Shown here: positions 11,208-22,712 of the stretch, one piece after another | Position numbering within the stretch: the stretch's first letter is position 1 | How the letters are laid out: each line of letters begins with the position of its first letter | Source: Ricinus communis | Lineage: Eukaryota > Streptophyta > Magnoliopsida > Malpighiales > Euphorbiaceae | DNA length: 64,000 bases | NCBI RefSeq assembly: GCF_019578655.1 | Contig: NC_063256.1 | Coordinates: 29,188,342-29,252,341 of the forward strand | Reading direction: 5' to 3' | The notes under the pieces: model-generated | Seen by the model: the letters and a program-made list of their open reading frames with translations, nothing else | Database searches by the model: none | Told to the model about the DNA's origin: nothing | Position numbers and translations under genes: made by a program

Positions 11208-12039
11208 CTTTGAAAGTAGTGGACTTATTGGGCTCTTGTCTAGTATTGCCTTGATGAAATGGGTCTTGTTGACACCCTTCTTGTCTTATCCAAACTAAGG
11301 ATGATAATCTAAAATGGCTTCGAAATAAATAGTTAATGTGATGCATGAGATGCATGGTATGCATGATGCACGTGTAATGCATAATAGAAAAGCTAGCAAA
11401 CACATCAAAGTCAAAGAATAAACAAAGTATATTACAACCATCTTTCCAACCCTATTACTCATGCACATGGTTCATGGTGAGTCTTTCTTCCCTAGGATTT
11501 TGGATCTAGAATTTCTATCAACAGGGGGATAGTAGGCCTGACGCGCATGTCAAAAGCTCTCAAAGCAGATTTAAACAAACAAATGATGTTTCTCAGTATA
11601 AGCATAAAAGCCTGCATATTTTGGGCCAAAATCCTAGTTCCACATTTTTAGGCCAAGGCCTTCCAATACTTGGGCTTGATACTTACAAGGAAAAACATCT
11701 CATATAGCAAGCAATAGGGTTTCTAAGGGAGATTACTACGGTCATTACCATGAGCGGAGTCTTAGGTAAGGATAAAAGGCTCCCACAAGCAAAAAGTGTT
11801 CTTCTTGGCTCGTCTCCCCACTCTAGGGTCCATGTGACAAAGGAAATTCACTTATTACTTATGAGTGATGCTAGTCAGTGTCATAATTCTAGGATTCGAG
11901 TGGAACCAAAGAACTATTAGCCGACGTCATCGGGGCTATAGGGACCAAAGTGTACATTGTGTGAAAGTGTAGTAATGCAAGAATAATCTGTTAAATAATA
12001 AAATTAAAGGCAAACATATTATGGAATCAACTTCTCTTA
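11208..12039 (-). other. Tat 5' untranslated leader
   Basis: Non-coding on both strands by eye. It is closely related to 15480-15653, 31111-31680 and the right edge of the window (63896-64000), sharing CTTTCTTCCCTAGGATT and the TAGTAGGCC block. It lies between primer site and gag start, as the long leader does in Tat/Ogre elements. Confidence 0.7.
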
Positions 12040-12057
12040 TCCCCAGCGAAGTCGCCA
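12040..12057 (-). other. Primer-binding site, Tat/Ogre type
   Basis: On the minus strand it reads TGGCGACTTCGCTGGGGA. It matches the plus-strand site at 41814 (TGGCGACTCAATTGGGGA) and the tRNA-Arg-type sites known for Ogre-like elements. It is 1 bp from the LTR end. Confidence 0.85.
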
Positions 12058-12058
12058 C

Positions 12059-14103
12059 TGCGAGCGACAGTTTCCGGCGACCACCCAAGTGTCTTTAGCA
12101 ACTACGGGACTGTAAGGCTTTTCAACCTAATCAGAAACACACTAACTAATTAATGAGACTAGTGCGGAGAAGGGAGTCACCACCTGGGTAATCATAGGGA
12201 CACTTTTACTAATGAGTGGCATTTCTCAAATTCCATAAGGAAGCTTACGCCACAACTCTATAGATGGATCCGAAAGCCAACTTCTTATTTGTGTATACTA
12301 GTCTTTAATTTTATTGTTTAATGTATTCCTTCTAAATGCAAGCAATTGATACATAGGCATTCTAAAAAGCACACATAATACACTTATGTCTAGTTCATTT
12401 TATTCAACCCAGCCTATATTGGAGTTGTTAGTCTAATTTACTGGTTAATTATGTAGTTCATTTAGTCTAGCCTAATTACATGTTATGCTTTTGATTTTCA
12501 GCTTTTAAACCTGATGGACTATTTATTATGACAAGGCCCGTTCATTGTGATCCTAATTCTAATTAAGCCCAATCATAACTAAAGCACGCTAAGGCCCCCT
12601 AATTCTACTTATATTTTATGATTTTAGGCACAATTAATGTTTATTAGCCTATTGCAATATAATAGTAATGTTGGATTCAGTTTTAACCCTAAGTCTATAC
12701 AAAATGTCAGAATACATCAAAAATCATCCAAAAACATAAAAGAACGGGGCTGGCCTTACACAACTGATTGGCTCTAAGCATAGAGCCGATTGGCTCTAGG
12801 GTTCCTAGCAGGCTTTTGTCAATTCGTTAGTACATTTTTGCATTCCTAGAACCGATGCATAGACAGAGAAATTAATTAGAATATGAAATAAAACGAAATA
12901 ATTAATAAATTACAAACAACAGGAATCAATTAAACGATAAAAAAACCCTAAAATCGATAAAACCCCTAAAAATTGAAAGTATAGTAAACAAACAGATGGC
13001 AAATCAATCATGCAATCATATTAAACATTTTTAATTACCTAATCATAATGGAAATAAAAATCTAAACATTAATCCTATTACATGTATCTAATCATGTTTA
13101 AAATCCTAATTGGCAAAATTATTAGATTCAAAACCTCAGAGTTCTTATTATCAGATTTAAAACCCATTTACCATGCATATTTAAAGAAACCCTAATCTAA
13201 TCATACTGATCATAAATCATAATCCTAATAATGTTTCTAACAATAAATAATAAAAAGGAAATAAAAGGAATGAAGGAACCAATTTTAGGATGATGATGAA
13301 TGCATGGTTGAAGGAACCCTCAAGTTATCACCGTAGTTGATGGATCTGTGAGTCTCGTGCGATGAGGATGTAGTTGAGTCAAAGACTGGGTAGGAATCCA
13401 GCTCTAGCTCTGGTCTGGAGAAAACTTCTGTCGATTAAGAAATAAGTTTCCAAAAACAGTTCTTTCTTGACTGGCTTTTTTCTCAATGACTTAAGTTCTT
13501 TGCCCAAATAAGAATGACAATTTTTTTCTTCTTCTCTCTTTTGTTCTTTTTGAGTGTTGCTTTTTTGTTGATTGTCGTTGTTACTTGTTGGTAACCCTAA
13601 CCCTAGTCACCTCTTTCTATCTATGGAGGTAAGGTTACAAGGAAAACCCTAAGGGAGACGATAATTTTAAAAATAATATTAACAAATATCCAACTTTAAT
13701 TCTTTAAATTTAAATATTTATCATTAAAAAGTCCATGATTATCGTAAAAAAACCTTCTAGAATCTGTATCTAGACATAAAATCATAGAGAAAAATGATGT
13801 TGAATTGCAGAAAATCCAATCGGCTCTCTGTAGAGCCGATTGGCTCTACACAAGAAAAGTTTATGAAAAACTTGCAATTAGATCCCTAAATTTGTAATTC
13901 CTTCATTTTGACCCTCAAACTTTATTTTTCTTGATAATTAACTCCAAATTGATTTTAAAAAGGGAAGTTCAGTTGGATTAATCTAAACTCTAACCTTGTA
14001 TTCGCTCGTCCTTCGTCTTCTGAGACCCGAGAAGGCAATAACTTTCATCAAAGGATTTTCCATAATTCTCTCGATATCTAGATCCAGAAAATGGTTGCTG
14101 ACA
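12059..14103 (-). repeat. Tat-type LTR (LTR1)
   Basis: About 2.05 kb, bounded on the coding strand by TGTCAGCAACC (right) and ..CA next to the primer site (left). It is homologous to LTRs at 31683-33182, 37945 onward, 42952/51899-53991 and a fragment at 55621-57080. It carries two clusters of the AGCCGATTGGCTCT palindrome, at about 12766-12805 and 13815-13850. On its right side there is gag sequence rather than a purine tract, so it is read as a 5' LTR of the element to its left, inserted into an older gag. Confidence 0.75.
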
Positions 14104-15360
14104 TTGGGGGTGGTGTATTTTTATAGTTCGGTGGGGGGTTTCTTCTAGTACTAGGTTGGTTTGGGTTGGTTAATTTTCCAGCATCGATGAGTTCTTAGTT
14201 TTCGTGTTTTAGTTGGATGCAGTTGTCTGTATGGTGGTTGAGTGCTTGGTCGAATTTACAGTAGGTGTTGGATTCTTAGCTAGGTGTATTAGAGTTAGGT
14301 GGGATTTTTAGGTCATTGGTTAGAGCATGCCATTCTACACTAAACTCTCAAAAATCTTTGGGAGAGGTTGCCTGAAGCTGGAGAACTTTGTCGGTTGCTG
14401 GACATCATTGCACAGTCTTTTTATTGTCATTCTCGATCTCTTTGACCTAAAGCCCATTATCATATAGATCCATAAAGGTCTTCATGTTCATCATTTGTAA
14501 CCTTTCAACCCATCCTGGAAGAATATTTCGGACCACCATACGAACTTGGTCCTTTTTAAAGGGCTTATTTTTCATCAACTCAGCCTTATTCCTCCACCTG
14601 GTCAAGAAATCGGACAAGGATTCATTTGGTTTTTGCTTAAGGACTCGAGGTCCCTAATTGATACTTCCATCAGGGTATTATAGTCATATTGCTTAATACA
14701 TGAGTTACATAAATCATGCCATTCAGCTTTGGCGAATTTTTCTAGACCATGATACGAGTTTACAATAAGTCCTTCTAGCAATAATACAAACAGCTTGAAA
14801 ATTTGGGTCATACTTAGCTGAGTAGTTCCTATGATGGTTACATATTGCTTTAGATGAACCTTCAGATCACCAGTCCTGTTGAACTTGTTCATCTCGGGTA
14901 TTTTGAACTTTGCAGGCATCTTGTCTTCACCCGATAGAACTAACTCTTCGAAATCATAGGTCAGATCTAACCCTTTGATTTTTAGCATGCCTTGCATCTT
15001 TTCAAGCATAGCATTTAAGCTACTTATAGTTTCATTAATGGAGAGGGCAGTTTCCTTTTTGGCTTGGTCCAATACAAACTCATCAAAATCCTATAGGTTT
15101 TAGGGCACTCTTCTCCTAGCAGGGCCTTTAGCATTGGCAGCAGCAGCGGTAGTGGTAGCAGTAGTAGTTTCGCTGGTGATTACAACTGAATCAACAATCA
15201 TAGGAGCAATTGAGACAATTGGAGCAATAGGTAGGGCTAGATTTATAGCCATCCCAACCAAAATTTGCTAGAGCTCTTTGTGAATCACACTCCTCAAATC
15301 ATCAATGGCAGCATTCTTGAGGATCTCAACATCTTGCTCATTAGCTCTTTCGTTGGCCAT
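14104..15360 (-). pseudogene. Tat-type gag (broken, interrupted by LTR1)
   Basis: Start codon at 15360 (MANERANEQDVEILKNAAID). The open middle part at 14602-15072 has MDQAKKETALSINETISSLN, PAKFKIPEMNKFNRTGDLKV-HLKQYVTIIG and EWHDLCNSCIKQYDYNTLME, the Tat gag pattern. The segment at 14150-14420 corresponds to the nucleocapsid-like end also seen at 35275-35545. LTR1 cuts the gene off at 14103, and stops interrupt it. Gag would form the virus-like particle. Confidence 0.75.
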
Positions 15361-15653
15361 TTCAGATGTAGCTTCAATCCTACTAGTGGAAGCGTAATGT
15401 CTTGGCTTTTCAAGGAGCTCTAGTAGCGTCTGGATTCTCAATGAGATAGGTATTCTCTCTGGCCTTCTGCTGTCTTGCCTCTACTAACCTAAAAGAGTGT
15501 CTATATGGCTAAAAAATAAAAGGTTAGTGTGATGCATGAGATGCATGATGCACGTGATATGCACAAAGTCATGGAGAAAGGGTTAGCATACACAAAGTCT
15601 TTATACAAAGCATCCTTTCGACCTTATTTCTCCCATAAATGGTTCATGGTGGG
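15361..15653 (-). other. Tat leader, part left of the CRM insertion
   Basis: Non-coding; homologous to 11208-11500. The homology continues at 31106 after the CRM element, proving that the CRM element inserted here. The last five bases (GTGGG, 15649-15653) are repeated at 31106-31110. Confidence 0.75.
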
Positions 15654-16361
15654 TGATGTGGAAAAGGAATAGGATCGTTTTTGGAATGAGTTTGAGTACT
15701 TTGAATGGTAGGGAACAAATAAAAGAACAAGAGACTAAGTAAAGCACTCTCAAACTTCTACTCTCAAACACTAAGTAGTAAGAGCAAAAGGGCGTGTAAA
15801 CACAAAGTAAAACACTTAGAATAATTTCATAAAGAAATCAGATTTGTTTTCAACTCTCAATGCCTATAACACTTGGCCATGAGTTCTATTTATACTCAAC
15901 CACTAGAAGAGTTACATGACATAGATAAACTCTTCAACTTCCTCCTAAAAACTGACTAGCTACAAGGATTCACATTCCCTTGTAACATCCCTAATTAAAC
16001 AGCAAATAAAAGTGCTAAATAAAGAAAATCTTTGTAACAGCTATTAAAGGCTGATTACAAAGGTTTTATTACACACTTAAAACTGAAATTCCAATAGCAA
16101 ATTAAACAAAGAATAACTCCAAAAACGTCCACCTTTATGAACAACAAAAACTGAACATAATGAGCAGCAAATATTCCCCTTTTCAAGCTTTTATTCAACC
16201 ATCCAATTAAGGCAAGTGATAAAGGTTTGTTTTGATGAGAATCCCATGAAATGTTCTGATCTTTGCTTAGCATTTTCATGCACTAGCAAGGCATAGACCA
16301 TAGCATCATTATCTTGCACTTGAGCTATGTGATGGACCTCTTGTTGGACTGATTCCATATC
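15654..16361 (-). repeat. CRM 3' LTR (708 bp)
   Basis: Coding-strand ends are TGATATGGAATCAG and CCACATCA. It contains one copy of the 308-bp segment that is present four times in the 5' LTR at 29475-31105. The last 57 or so codons of pol lie within it. Confidence 0.9.
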
Positions 16362-17570
16362 ATTCTCCCCGTCTTCGAAAAAGTTTGTCCTCAAACTTTC
16401 ATTATCAAGGTATGGAGTTAAATCCCCCATATTGAAAGTTGCACTTACACCAGCATACTCACTTGGAAGTTCAAGTTTGTAAGCACTTTCTCCAATCTTT
16501 TCTAACACACGAAATGGACCATCTGACCTAGGCATGAGTTTGTTTTTCCTAAGATTAGGAAAATGTTCCTTCCTCAAATGTAACCACACTAGATCACCCT
16601 TAGCAAAGGTAGGCTGTTTTCTTCTCTTGTTAGCTCTTGCCTTGTAAACTGCATTCATTGCTTCAATTTTCTCCTTAACTTGAGTACATGTTTTCTGAAA
16701 TGCTTCCCATCTTTTCTTTGAATCAACATGGACTAAGTCCTTTCTTGGCAATGGAACAAGTTCAACAGGAAGAAGAGGATTAACCTCATAGACCACCTCA
16801 AATGGAGCACGACTTGTATTTGAAGAAGGTGATCTATTATAGGCAAATTCAGCATGTGCCAACTTGATATCCCAATCTTTCTGCATTTTACTCACAAGTC
16901 CACGCAACAAAGATCCAAGTGTTCTATTAGTCACTTCCGTTTGGCCATCAGTTTGAGGATGATGAGAAGTACTAAAAAGAAGCTTAATACCTACCAACTT
17001 CCATAAAATTCTCCAAAAGTGACTTAGGAATTTAGAATCCCTATCTGAAACAATTGATCTTGGAACACCATGCAAACGAATGATCTCACGAAAATACAAG
17101 TCAGCAATTTTGGATGCATCATCCTTCTTATAGCACGCAACAAAGTGAGCCATCTTTGAAAATCGATCAACCACTACCATGATGCTATCCTTTACCCTTT
17201 GAGTCTTTGGAAGCCCCACAATAAAGTCCATACTTACACTTTCCCAAGGGGCATCAGGGACGGGTAAGGGATGGTAGAGACCTTTATGGAAGGTACTCTT
17301 GGACTTTTGACAAGTAGAACATCTCTCCACCACATGAGTCACGTCTTTTATCATGTGTGGCCAATAAAAGTGTTCATTGAGTATGTCCATGGTCTTATGA
17401 ACACCAAAGTGACCAGCAATTCCACCTCCATGGACTTCCTTAATCAAAAGCTCACGAACACCACACTTAGGGATACAAAGTTTGTTCCCTTTAAATAAGA
17501 AACCATCTTGAACTATGAACTCCTGAGTAGGCTTTTGGAAATATAGTAGCAAAGTGTTCATCATTCTCAT
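16191..17570 (-). CDS. CRM-type integrase with C-terminal targeting tail (459 codons, intact)
   Basis: This segment joins cDNA to target DNA. The zinc-binding HHCC motif is near residues 45-90 (VHGGGIAGHFGVHKT, then RCSTCQKSK). The catalytic triad is complete: MDFIVGLPKTQ, VSDRDSKFLSHFW and TDGQTEVTNRTL. The C-terminal domain has GDLVWLHLRKEHFPNLRKNK-LMPRSDGPFRV, then SATFNMGDLTPYLDNESLRT and an acidic stretch with FFEDGENDMESVQ. This tail resembles the CR-type C-terminus that replaces a chromodomain in CRM elements and is linked to centromere targeting. It ends inside the 3' LTR. The start shown is only the open segment; the domain belongs to a longer polyprotein. Confidence 0.88.
   Translation of the reverse strand: MRMMNTLLLYFQKPTQEFIVQDGFLFKGNKLCIPKCGVRELLIKEVHGGGIAGHFGVHKTMDILNEHFYWPHMIKDVTHVVERCSTCQKSKSTFHKGLYHPLPVPDAPWESVSMDFIVGLPKTQRVKDSIMVVVDRFSKMAHFVACYKKDDASKIADLYFREIIRLHGVPRSIVSDRDSKFLSHFWRILWKLVGIKLLFSTSHHPQTDGQTEVTNRTLGSLLRGLVSKMQKDWDIKLAHAEFAYNRSPSSNTSRAPFEVVYEVNPLLPVELVPLPRKDLVHVDSKKRWEAFQKTCTQVKEKIEAMNAVYKARANKRRKQPTFAKGDLVWLHLRKEHFPNLRKNKLMPRSDGPFRVLEKIGESAYKLELPSEYAGVSATFNMGDLTPYLDNESLRTNFFEDGENDMESVQQEVHHIAQVQDNDAMVYALLVHENAKQRSEHFMGFSSKQTFITCLNWMVE
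16362..16372 (-). other. CRM polypurine tract
   Basis: On the coding strand GACGGGGAGAA lies directly before the LTR start TGATATGG. It is inside the integrase reading frame (codons for EDGEN), so the tract is also protein-coding. Confidence 0.75.
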
Positions 17571-18240
17571 ATAAACCTTTTAAATGTTCAAAGCCTAGAA
17601 CTTGAGTATGGAGGTAGCAATTAGGTAACGTCTCCTTGAGAGAGCATCCGTAACAACATTGTTCCTTCCCTCCTTATACTTGAATGGAAAGTGAAAGATT
17701 GCAGGAACTCTACCCACTTGGCATGTCGATGATTCGGCTTTTGTTGGCCATGTATGTACTTCAAGGCCTCATGATCCGAATGAAGAACAAAAGGTTTTGG
17801 CCTTAGATAGTGAGACCAATGTTCTAAAGCTCTAACAATCGCATAGAACTCACGATCATAGTTGGAATAATTCAGCTTGGCTCCACTTAGTTTCTCACTA
17901 AAGTAGCAAACCGGACGCTTCTCTTAAATAAGGACAGCTCCAATACCCACGCCGCTTGCATCACATTCCACTTCAAAAGCTTGTCAAAATCCTGGAAGAG
18001 CAAGGATGGGTGCATTGCATAATTTTGTTTTGACTTCTTCAGAAGGATTTTTGGGCCGCTTCACTCCATTTGAATTCTCCTTTCTTCATTAACTTCGCCA
18101 TTCGGGTCGTAATTGTTAAGAAGTTCTTGATGAAGATTCTATAGAAAGAAGCAAGGCCATGAAAGCTCCTAACTTCATGAACATCCCTTGGAACTAACCA
18201 TGTGGAAATGGCCTTCACTTTCTCTGGATCAACTGTATCC
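17571..18240 (-). pseudogene. CRM RNase H domain
   Basis: Minus-strand reading QAFEVECDASGVGIGAVLI, a TAA stop (CAA in relatives), [55 protein letters not shown] and [16 protein letters not shown]. The catalytic Asp (CDASG), Glu (DREFYA) and Asp (HSDHEAL) remain. A stop and frameshifts before integrase break the polyprotein. Confidence 0.85.
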
Positions 18241-18278
18241 CTTCACTAGAAACAATGTATCCTAGGAAAGAAATACTA

Positions 18279-18955
18279 TTACACATGAAAGTACATTTTC
18301 CATTTTCCATACAACTTGTGAGTTCTCAATTTTTCAAATAAATCTCTCAAATGCAACATATGCTCACTTTCAGATTTGCTATATACTAAAATATCATCTA
18401 AGTATACAACAATAAACTTATTGAGAAAAGGTCGAAGTACCTCATTCATAAGTCTCATGAACGAACTAGGGGCATTGCAAAGTCCAAATGGCATGACAAG
18501 CCACTCATACAACCCTTGTTTCGTTTTGAAAGGCTCTTCCATTCATCACCTTCTCGAATTCTCATTTGATGGTAGCCACTCCTCAAATCAATCTTGCTAA
18601 AAATTTTGGCACCACTCAATTCATCAAACATATCTTGGAGCCTAGGCATAGGAAATCTATATTTGATAGTTATGTTATTGATTGCACGACTATCAATACA
18701 CATTCTCCATGTTCCTTCTTTCTTAGGCACTAAAAGAGCTCTAACAAGACATGGACTAAGGCTCTCACGCACATAACCTTTCTCCATTAGTTCTTCCACT
18801 TGCCTTTGCAACTCTTTAGCTTGCTCGGGATTACACCGATAGGCTACTTTGTTAGGCAATGGGGCTCCCGGGATTAAGTCAATTGCATGCTCAATCCCAC
18901 GAAAGGTGGCGATCCTTTCAGAAATCACTAGGAAATACATCGGAAAATTCTTCAA
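18279..18955 (-). pseudogene. CRM reverse transcriptase domain (frameshifted)
   Basis: Two overlapping open segments. The upstream one (18455-18955) has DLIPGAPLPNKVAYRCNPEQ, VRALLVPKKEGTWRMCIDSR-AINNITIKYRFPMPRLQDM, and [20 protein letters not shown]. The downstream one (18279-18542) has [20 protein letters not shown] and the catalytic [11 protein letters not shown]. The frame changes near 18535-18545, just after GDEWK. The catalytic Asp pair and primer-grip regions are present, so the damage seems limited. Confidence 0.88.
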
Positions 18956-19504
18956 GCAAATGACTCAAAGACAAAGAGTTAGTGGCATAGGAAACAACAT
19001 TAGAAATGGGTTTAACAAGAAGTACAAACCCTCCTCCCTCCATTGCACACTCTTTTTCGAACTCTTTCCTCAAAATCAGAAAATTAGGTCTTCTTTCCAC
19101 CATAGGTTCAACCTTAGGAGGCAAAGGCAACAATCTAATCTTTTTCCACCCGTGGTAACCAGATATATATTAGAAACACCATCATGTACAACATTTCTAT
19201 CAAATTGCCATGGTCTACCAAGCAAAATATGACATGCACTCATAGGCAATACATCACACCAACGTTCATCATGATAATTGCCAATTGTAAATGAAACTAA
19301 AGCTTGTTTCTTGACCTTCAAACTAGTTTCATTACTCAACCAATTCAATTTGTAAGGCTTAGCATGATTTCGAAGAGGAAGCTTAAGCCTACTGACAAGT
19401 TCTGTGGATGCCACATCCGTGCATGATCCTCCATCAACAATCACATCACATGTCTTATAAAGAACCTTGCACCTTGTATGGAAAAGGTTCTCTCGTTGCT
19501 GCAT
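18956..19504 (-). pseudogene. CRM protease region
   Basis: The aspartic protease core reads CDVIVDGGSCTDVASTELV (usual DSGSCTNVAS), with DVLPMSACHILLGRPWQFDR as the C-terminal structural motif. The following linker is in a second frame (PPKVEPMVERRPNFLILRKE, then LLEEFSDVFPSDF). The frame change near 19100 separates protease from RT. Confidence 0.8.
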
Positions 19505-19826
19505 GTCTTTGAGAGGTTCAGAATGTAAGACTCTCCTAACAACTCCACAAAGAGGGTTGTCATTCTCCTCCGTATCATACTCCTCAACATCTTCATTGTT
19601 ACTTTCAGATCCATAGCTGTAAGAATCCTCCTCACTCGGGTGAATTGTGAGAATATTCCTTTTTGGGCATTCACTAGCAATATGCCCACGTTCTTGGCAC
19701 TTGTAACAAGTCCTCTTGAATCCTTCTTGCTTAAAACTAGATTTTCCACTTTGAAACTTTGAAGGATTAGTAGAAGAAAGTTGTTTAGAAGAGCTAGAAG
19801 AAGACTCACTCTTCCTAAAAGGTATG
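19505..19826 (-). pseudogene. CRM gag C-terminus with zinc knuckle
   Basis: It contains a canonical CCHC zinc knuckle, CYKCQERGHIASECP (C-x2-C-x4-H-x4-C), at about 19665-19710, followed by an acidic region (HPSEEDSYSYGSESNNEDVE). It is the continuation of the gag at 28471-29252, from which it is separated by the inserted Athila-type element. Confidence 0.85.
19765..19826. repeat. 62-bp flanking duplication, left copy
   Basis: Runs from GATTAGTAGAAG to AAAAGGTATG. It is repeated exactly, by eye, at 28409-28470. It is CRM gag sequence duplicated around the inserted element and is far longer than the usual 5-bp target duplication. Confidence 0.9.
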
Positions 19827-21342
19827 TGATGAGCATAGTTTTACACATATTTACTTGCATATTATTGCGTATGTTCTTAGCAATTATTGTGCTTTTATTC
19901 CTAGATCATCCGTGTTTTATGTTCTTTTGCATTTCAGGAACATTTATAGGACCATCATTGGTGTTTAAGCAATTATAGATCAATACGTGCGGAAACAGAT
20001 GAGAATTCATCAAGATCGGACAAGAGCCCGCGTTGCACACATTGAGCACGGCCTGAGTCAAGGTTGTGCTGACCATCACGGCCTAGACTCTGGCCGTGAC
20101 CAACCATCAAAACTTGGTCTTCAAAACAATAGTTTGAGCATGGTTTCCGTAGCCACCACAGTCTCTAGCACGGCCCGTGGTGGCCAGCACGGGGAGCAAC
20201 ACGGTCATGGTGAAACCCTAGTTGGTGAGATCCACAGTTTCAGCACGGCATGGACTCCGGCCGTGCTGAGTTAAATATATAAGAAAAATTCATTTTTCTT
20301 AGTTTGGGAGAGAGGAAAGGGAAGAAGTGACATTGAGCCCTAGTGGCTGGTTCGGTTTCTACACAATACTGAGTGCGAGAGAGAGTTGCAGTGAGTAAGA
20401 ATCCTGGAATCATAAGATTCCGAGTGCAAAACAGTAGTGGAGCAATTCAAGAGGCAGTTTGGAAGATTAATCAAAGTGTAGATCCAGATTTGGAGCTGTT
20501 CATCCATTTCGAGAGAAAAGGGTGTACATGTTTTATTTTCATTATTCTTTCATTGTAATTGATTTCCTAGATTGTTTTAAACATGAACATGTTTAGCTAG
20601 ACTGATTTAATCCATTGGGATTTCTTTACTATGTTGGCTTGATATTATATTGTTGGATTGTTTGAGTTAGTTTTATATTCTTCTTGTTTTCAGTATTAAT
20701 AAGATTATGCATTATTCATGAGACGTTGTGAATTGTGATGTTTAGATTGCTTTATGAGATTGAGAAATCCGTTTGGCAATTGGAATTTTGAATAACAAGA
20801 ACTAGTTAATAATCGCTTAGAGATAAGGATAATTAACTAGCCGGATTAAGAATTAACAAAGCTTAATAGAGGCGGATTAAAGCTTAATGCTAATTTAAGA
20901 ATCAATCGTTAGGAAGAGATTCCAACTTTAGGATATTAGGTTTAGGAATTCGGTTATCTCGAGAGAGAAACCGAATTCGGTTATCTCGAGAGAGAAACCG
21001 AATTCGGTTAAGAATTCGTCCACGGGTAGCATAATTAGACTCACCGATCCTTTATCTTTTGTTCGATTGCCAACTAGTTTAGATTCCCTTTGGGTTTGTC
21101 TTCTTGTCTTGATTATTTCGTTTATCAATTACTCCTGCATCTCCCTCGGAACTTAGCTTGTAGTTAATAGTTAGTTTAGAAATTATTCATTATCCATTTT
21201 AGGTTAATATAACAAAGAACAAAGGAGTAACTCTGGGCTTTCGCTTTCCCGAGGAATACGACCTTGATACTCGCCATTAGTGCTAGACTGCATCGATAGG
21301 TACACTGCCTTAGATTGTAGCTAACACGATTAGCACCCATCA
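19827..21342 (+). repeat. 5' LTR of non-autonomous Athila-type element
   Basis: Ends TGATGAGCATAG and GCACCCATCA. TATA box AAATATATAAG at about 20271-20281. Clusters of CACGGCC / GGCCGTG motifs lie at 20044-20275. A 27-bp tandem duplication (GGTTATCTCGAGAGAGAAAC region, 20952-21005) is single in the 3' LTR. Confidence 0.9.
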
Positions 21343-21348
21343 AGTTTT

Positions 21349-21366
21349 TGGCACCGTTGCCGGGGA
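21349..21366 (+). other. Primer-binding site, tRNA-Asp type
   Basis: TGGCACCGTTGCCGGGGA, 6 bp downstream of the LTR end; one mismatch to the family form TGGCGCCGTTGCCGGGGA. Confidence 0.9.
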
Positions 21367-21535
21367 ATTGCTTGAAAACTAGAGTGAAATTTGCTATTTG
21401 TTAATTTAGCCATTTTTTTCCTTTCTTATTATTTTATGATTTTTTTATTTTTATTTGTTTATTTATTTTATTTTATTTGTACATATTTATTTAGTTTAAG
21501 TTTATGATTCATATAGTGAATGATAAGGAGGTTCA

Positions 21536-22712
21536 ATGCTAAATTTAAACTCTTTGTATGATACATTGGAAAATGGGATCAGGAACCAAGAGGGTGCTAA
21601 AAATTGGGATGCCCGTGCATCTTTAGATGCTCGAGTGGAATCGTTTTGCAGGGCTACCGATCAACTCTCTTCTCCTATCCTTTCATCTCAAGTCTTTTGT
21701 GAATTTTGTTGTGGTTTACATGTGTGTAATGATTGTCCATTGTATAGTGATGTTGCTCATTGTTCTTATAACGTGAATGTGAATTATACGGAAGTTGGCC
21801 AAATGACTCGTATGGAAGCACCTACAATCAAGAGTGGAGCACTCATTCACCCTTTGGATGGAGCTTAGATGGCCAAGAACCACTAGGAATTCAAAGCAAC
21901 TACATCGGCAAATTTAATGTTGCACCTTCAACTCAAGATGAAGAGTTAGTGTCGGAGAGCCGATGATGAGGTTCATTACAAGTCTTGATGACAGATTCCA
22001 ACAAATGAGAGGATACTTGAAGATCAACAAGTCTCGATTAAGAACATAGAGCATCAAGTAGGCTTGATCTTTCGGTTAATAGCGGCAGAGCAATTGGAAA
22101 CTCCATCAAACGCCACCGAATCCGAGGAGCATTTGAGCGCCATCACTTTCGCGTTCGGGGTGAGAATTTTTCTGGTTTATCTACTATGTTTGATGATGAT
22201 GCTTCACATGCGGGTGACGATCTCTTGAACATGGAGATGGAACCGGGGAAAGGAAGAGGCGAACATAATTCCTCCGAAAGACTATCAACAGAATGTACAG
22301 TTGATGATGCCGAGTTGCGCTAGAGGAATTGTTGGTAGATTTTCCACAAGTCCCTTCGATGATGGAAGATGAGCATGAGTTATCCAATAAAGAAGTCTTG
22401 GAGGAGCTCGAGTTTCTTCTAGCAAGAGAACCAAGCCAGGGACTAAAGAAAACCATCAACACTCCTGAAGAAATTGCCCAACCGTCGATCCTTCCAATTG
22501 TTGAAACTTTAGCTTTCAAATTGAAAGAGCCCCTAGAGCATCATGACTACGTGCAATTATACGAGGAGCGAGTTTTGCCCATCATACTGGCAGCTTGCTT
22601 GACTGTCGGGAAGAGGAAGTTGACGATTATCCCTCTAAGCGGATATTTGAAGCCATTTGCTTGGAAGAAGGATGGATGGTCATCGATCACGCCCATTTGC
22701 CTTTCACCATGA
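21536..22712 (+). pseudogene. Reduced gag-linker protein of non-autonomous element
   Basis: The reading begins MLNLNSLYDTLENGIRNQEG and holds a Cys-rich, zinc-knuckle-like CEFCCGLHVCNDCPL at the place of the Athila gag knuckle. After frameshifts, the C-terminal part (22329-22712) reads DEHELSNKEVLEELEFLLAR, then PLEHHDYVQLYEERVLPIIL and CLTVGKRKLTII. These match the linkers on either side of the Athila protease, with protease itself missing. The related copy at 44762-45840 is better preserved. It is broken here by about three frameshifts (near 21870, 21960 and 22320). Confidence 0.7.

Noticed and set aside
13590..13606. Telomere-like CCCTAACCCTA words
   Set aside because: Only two imperfect units inside a Tat LTR, and the plant repeat would be CCCTAAA.
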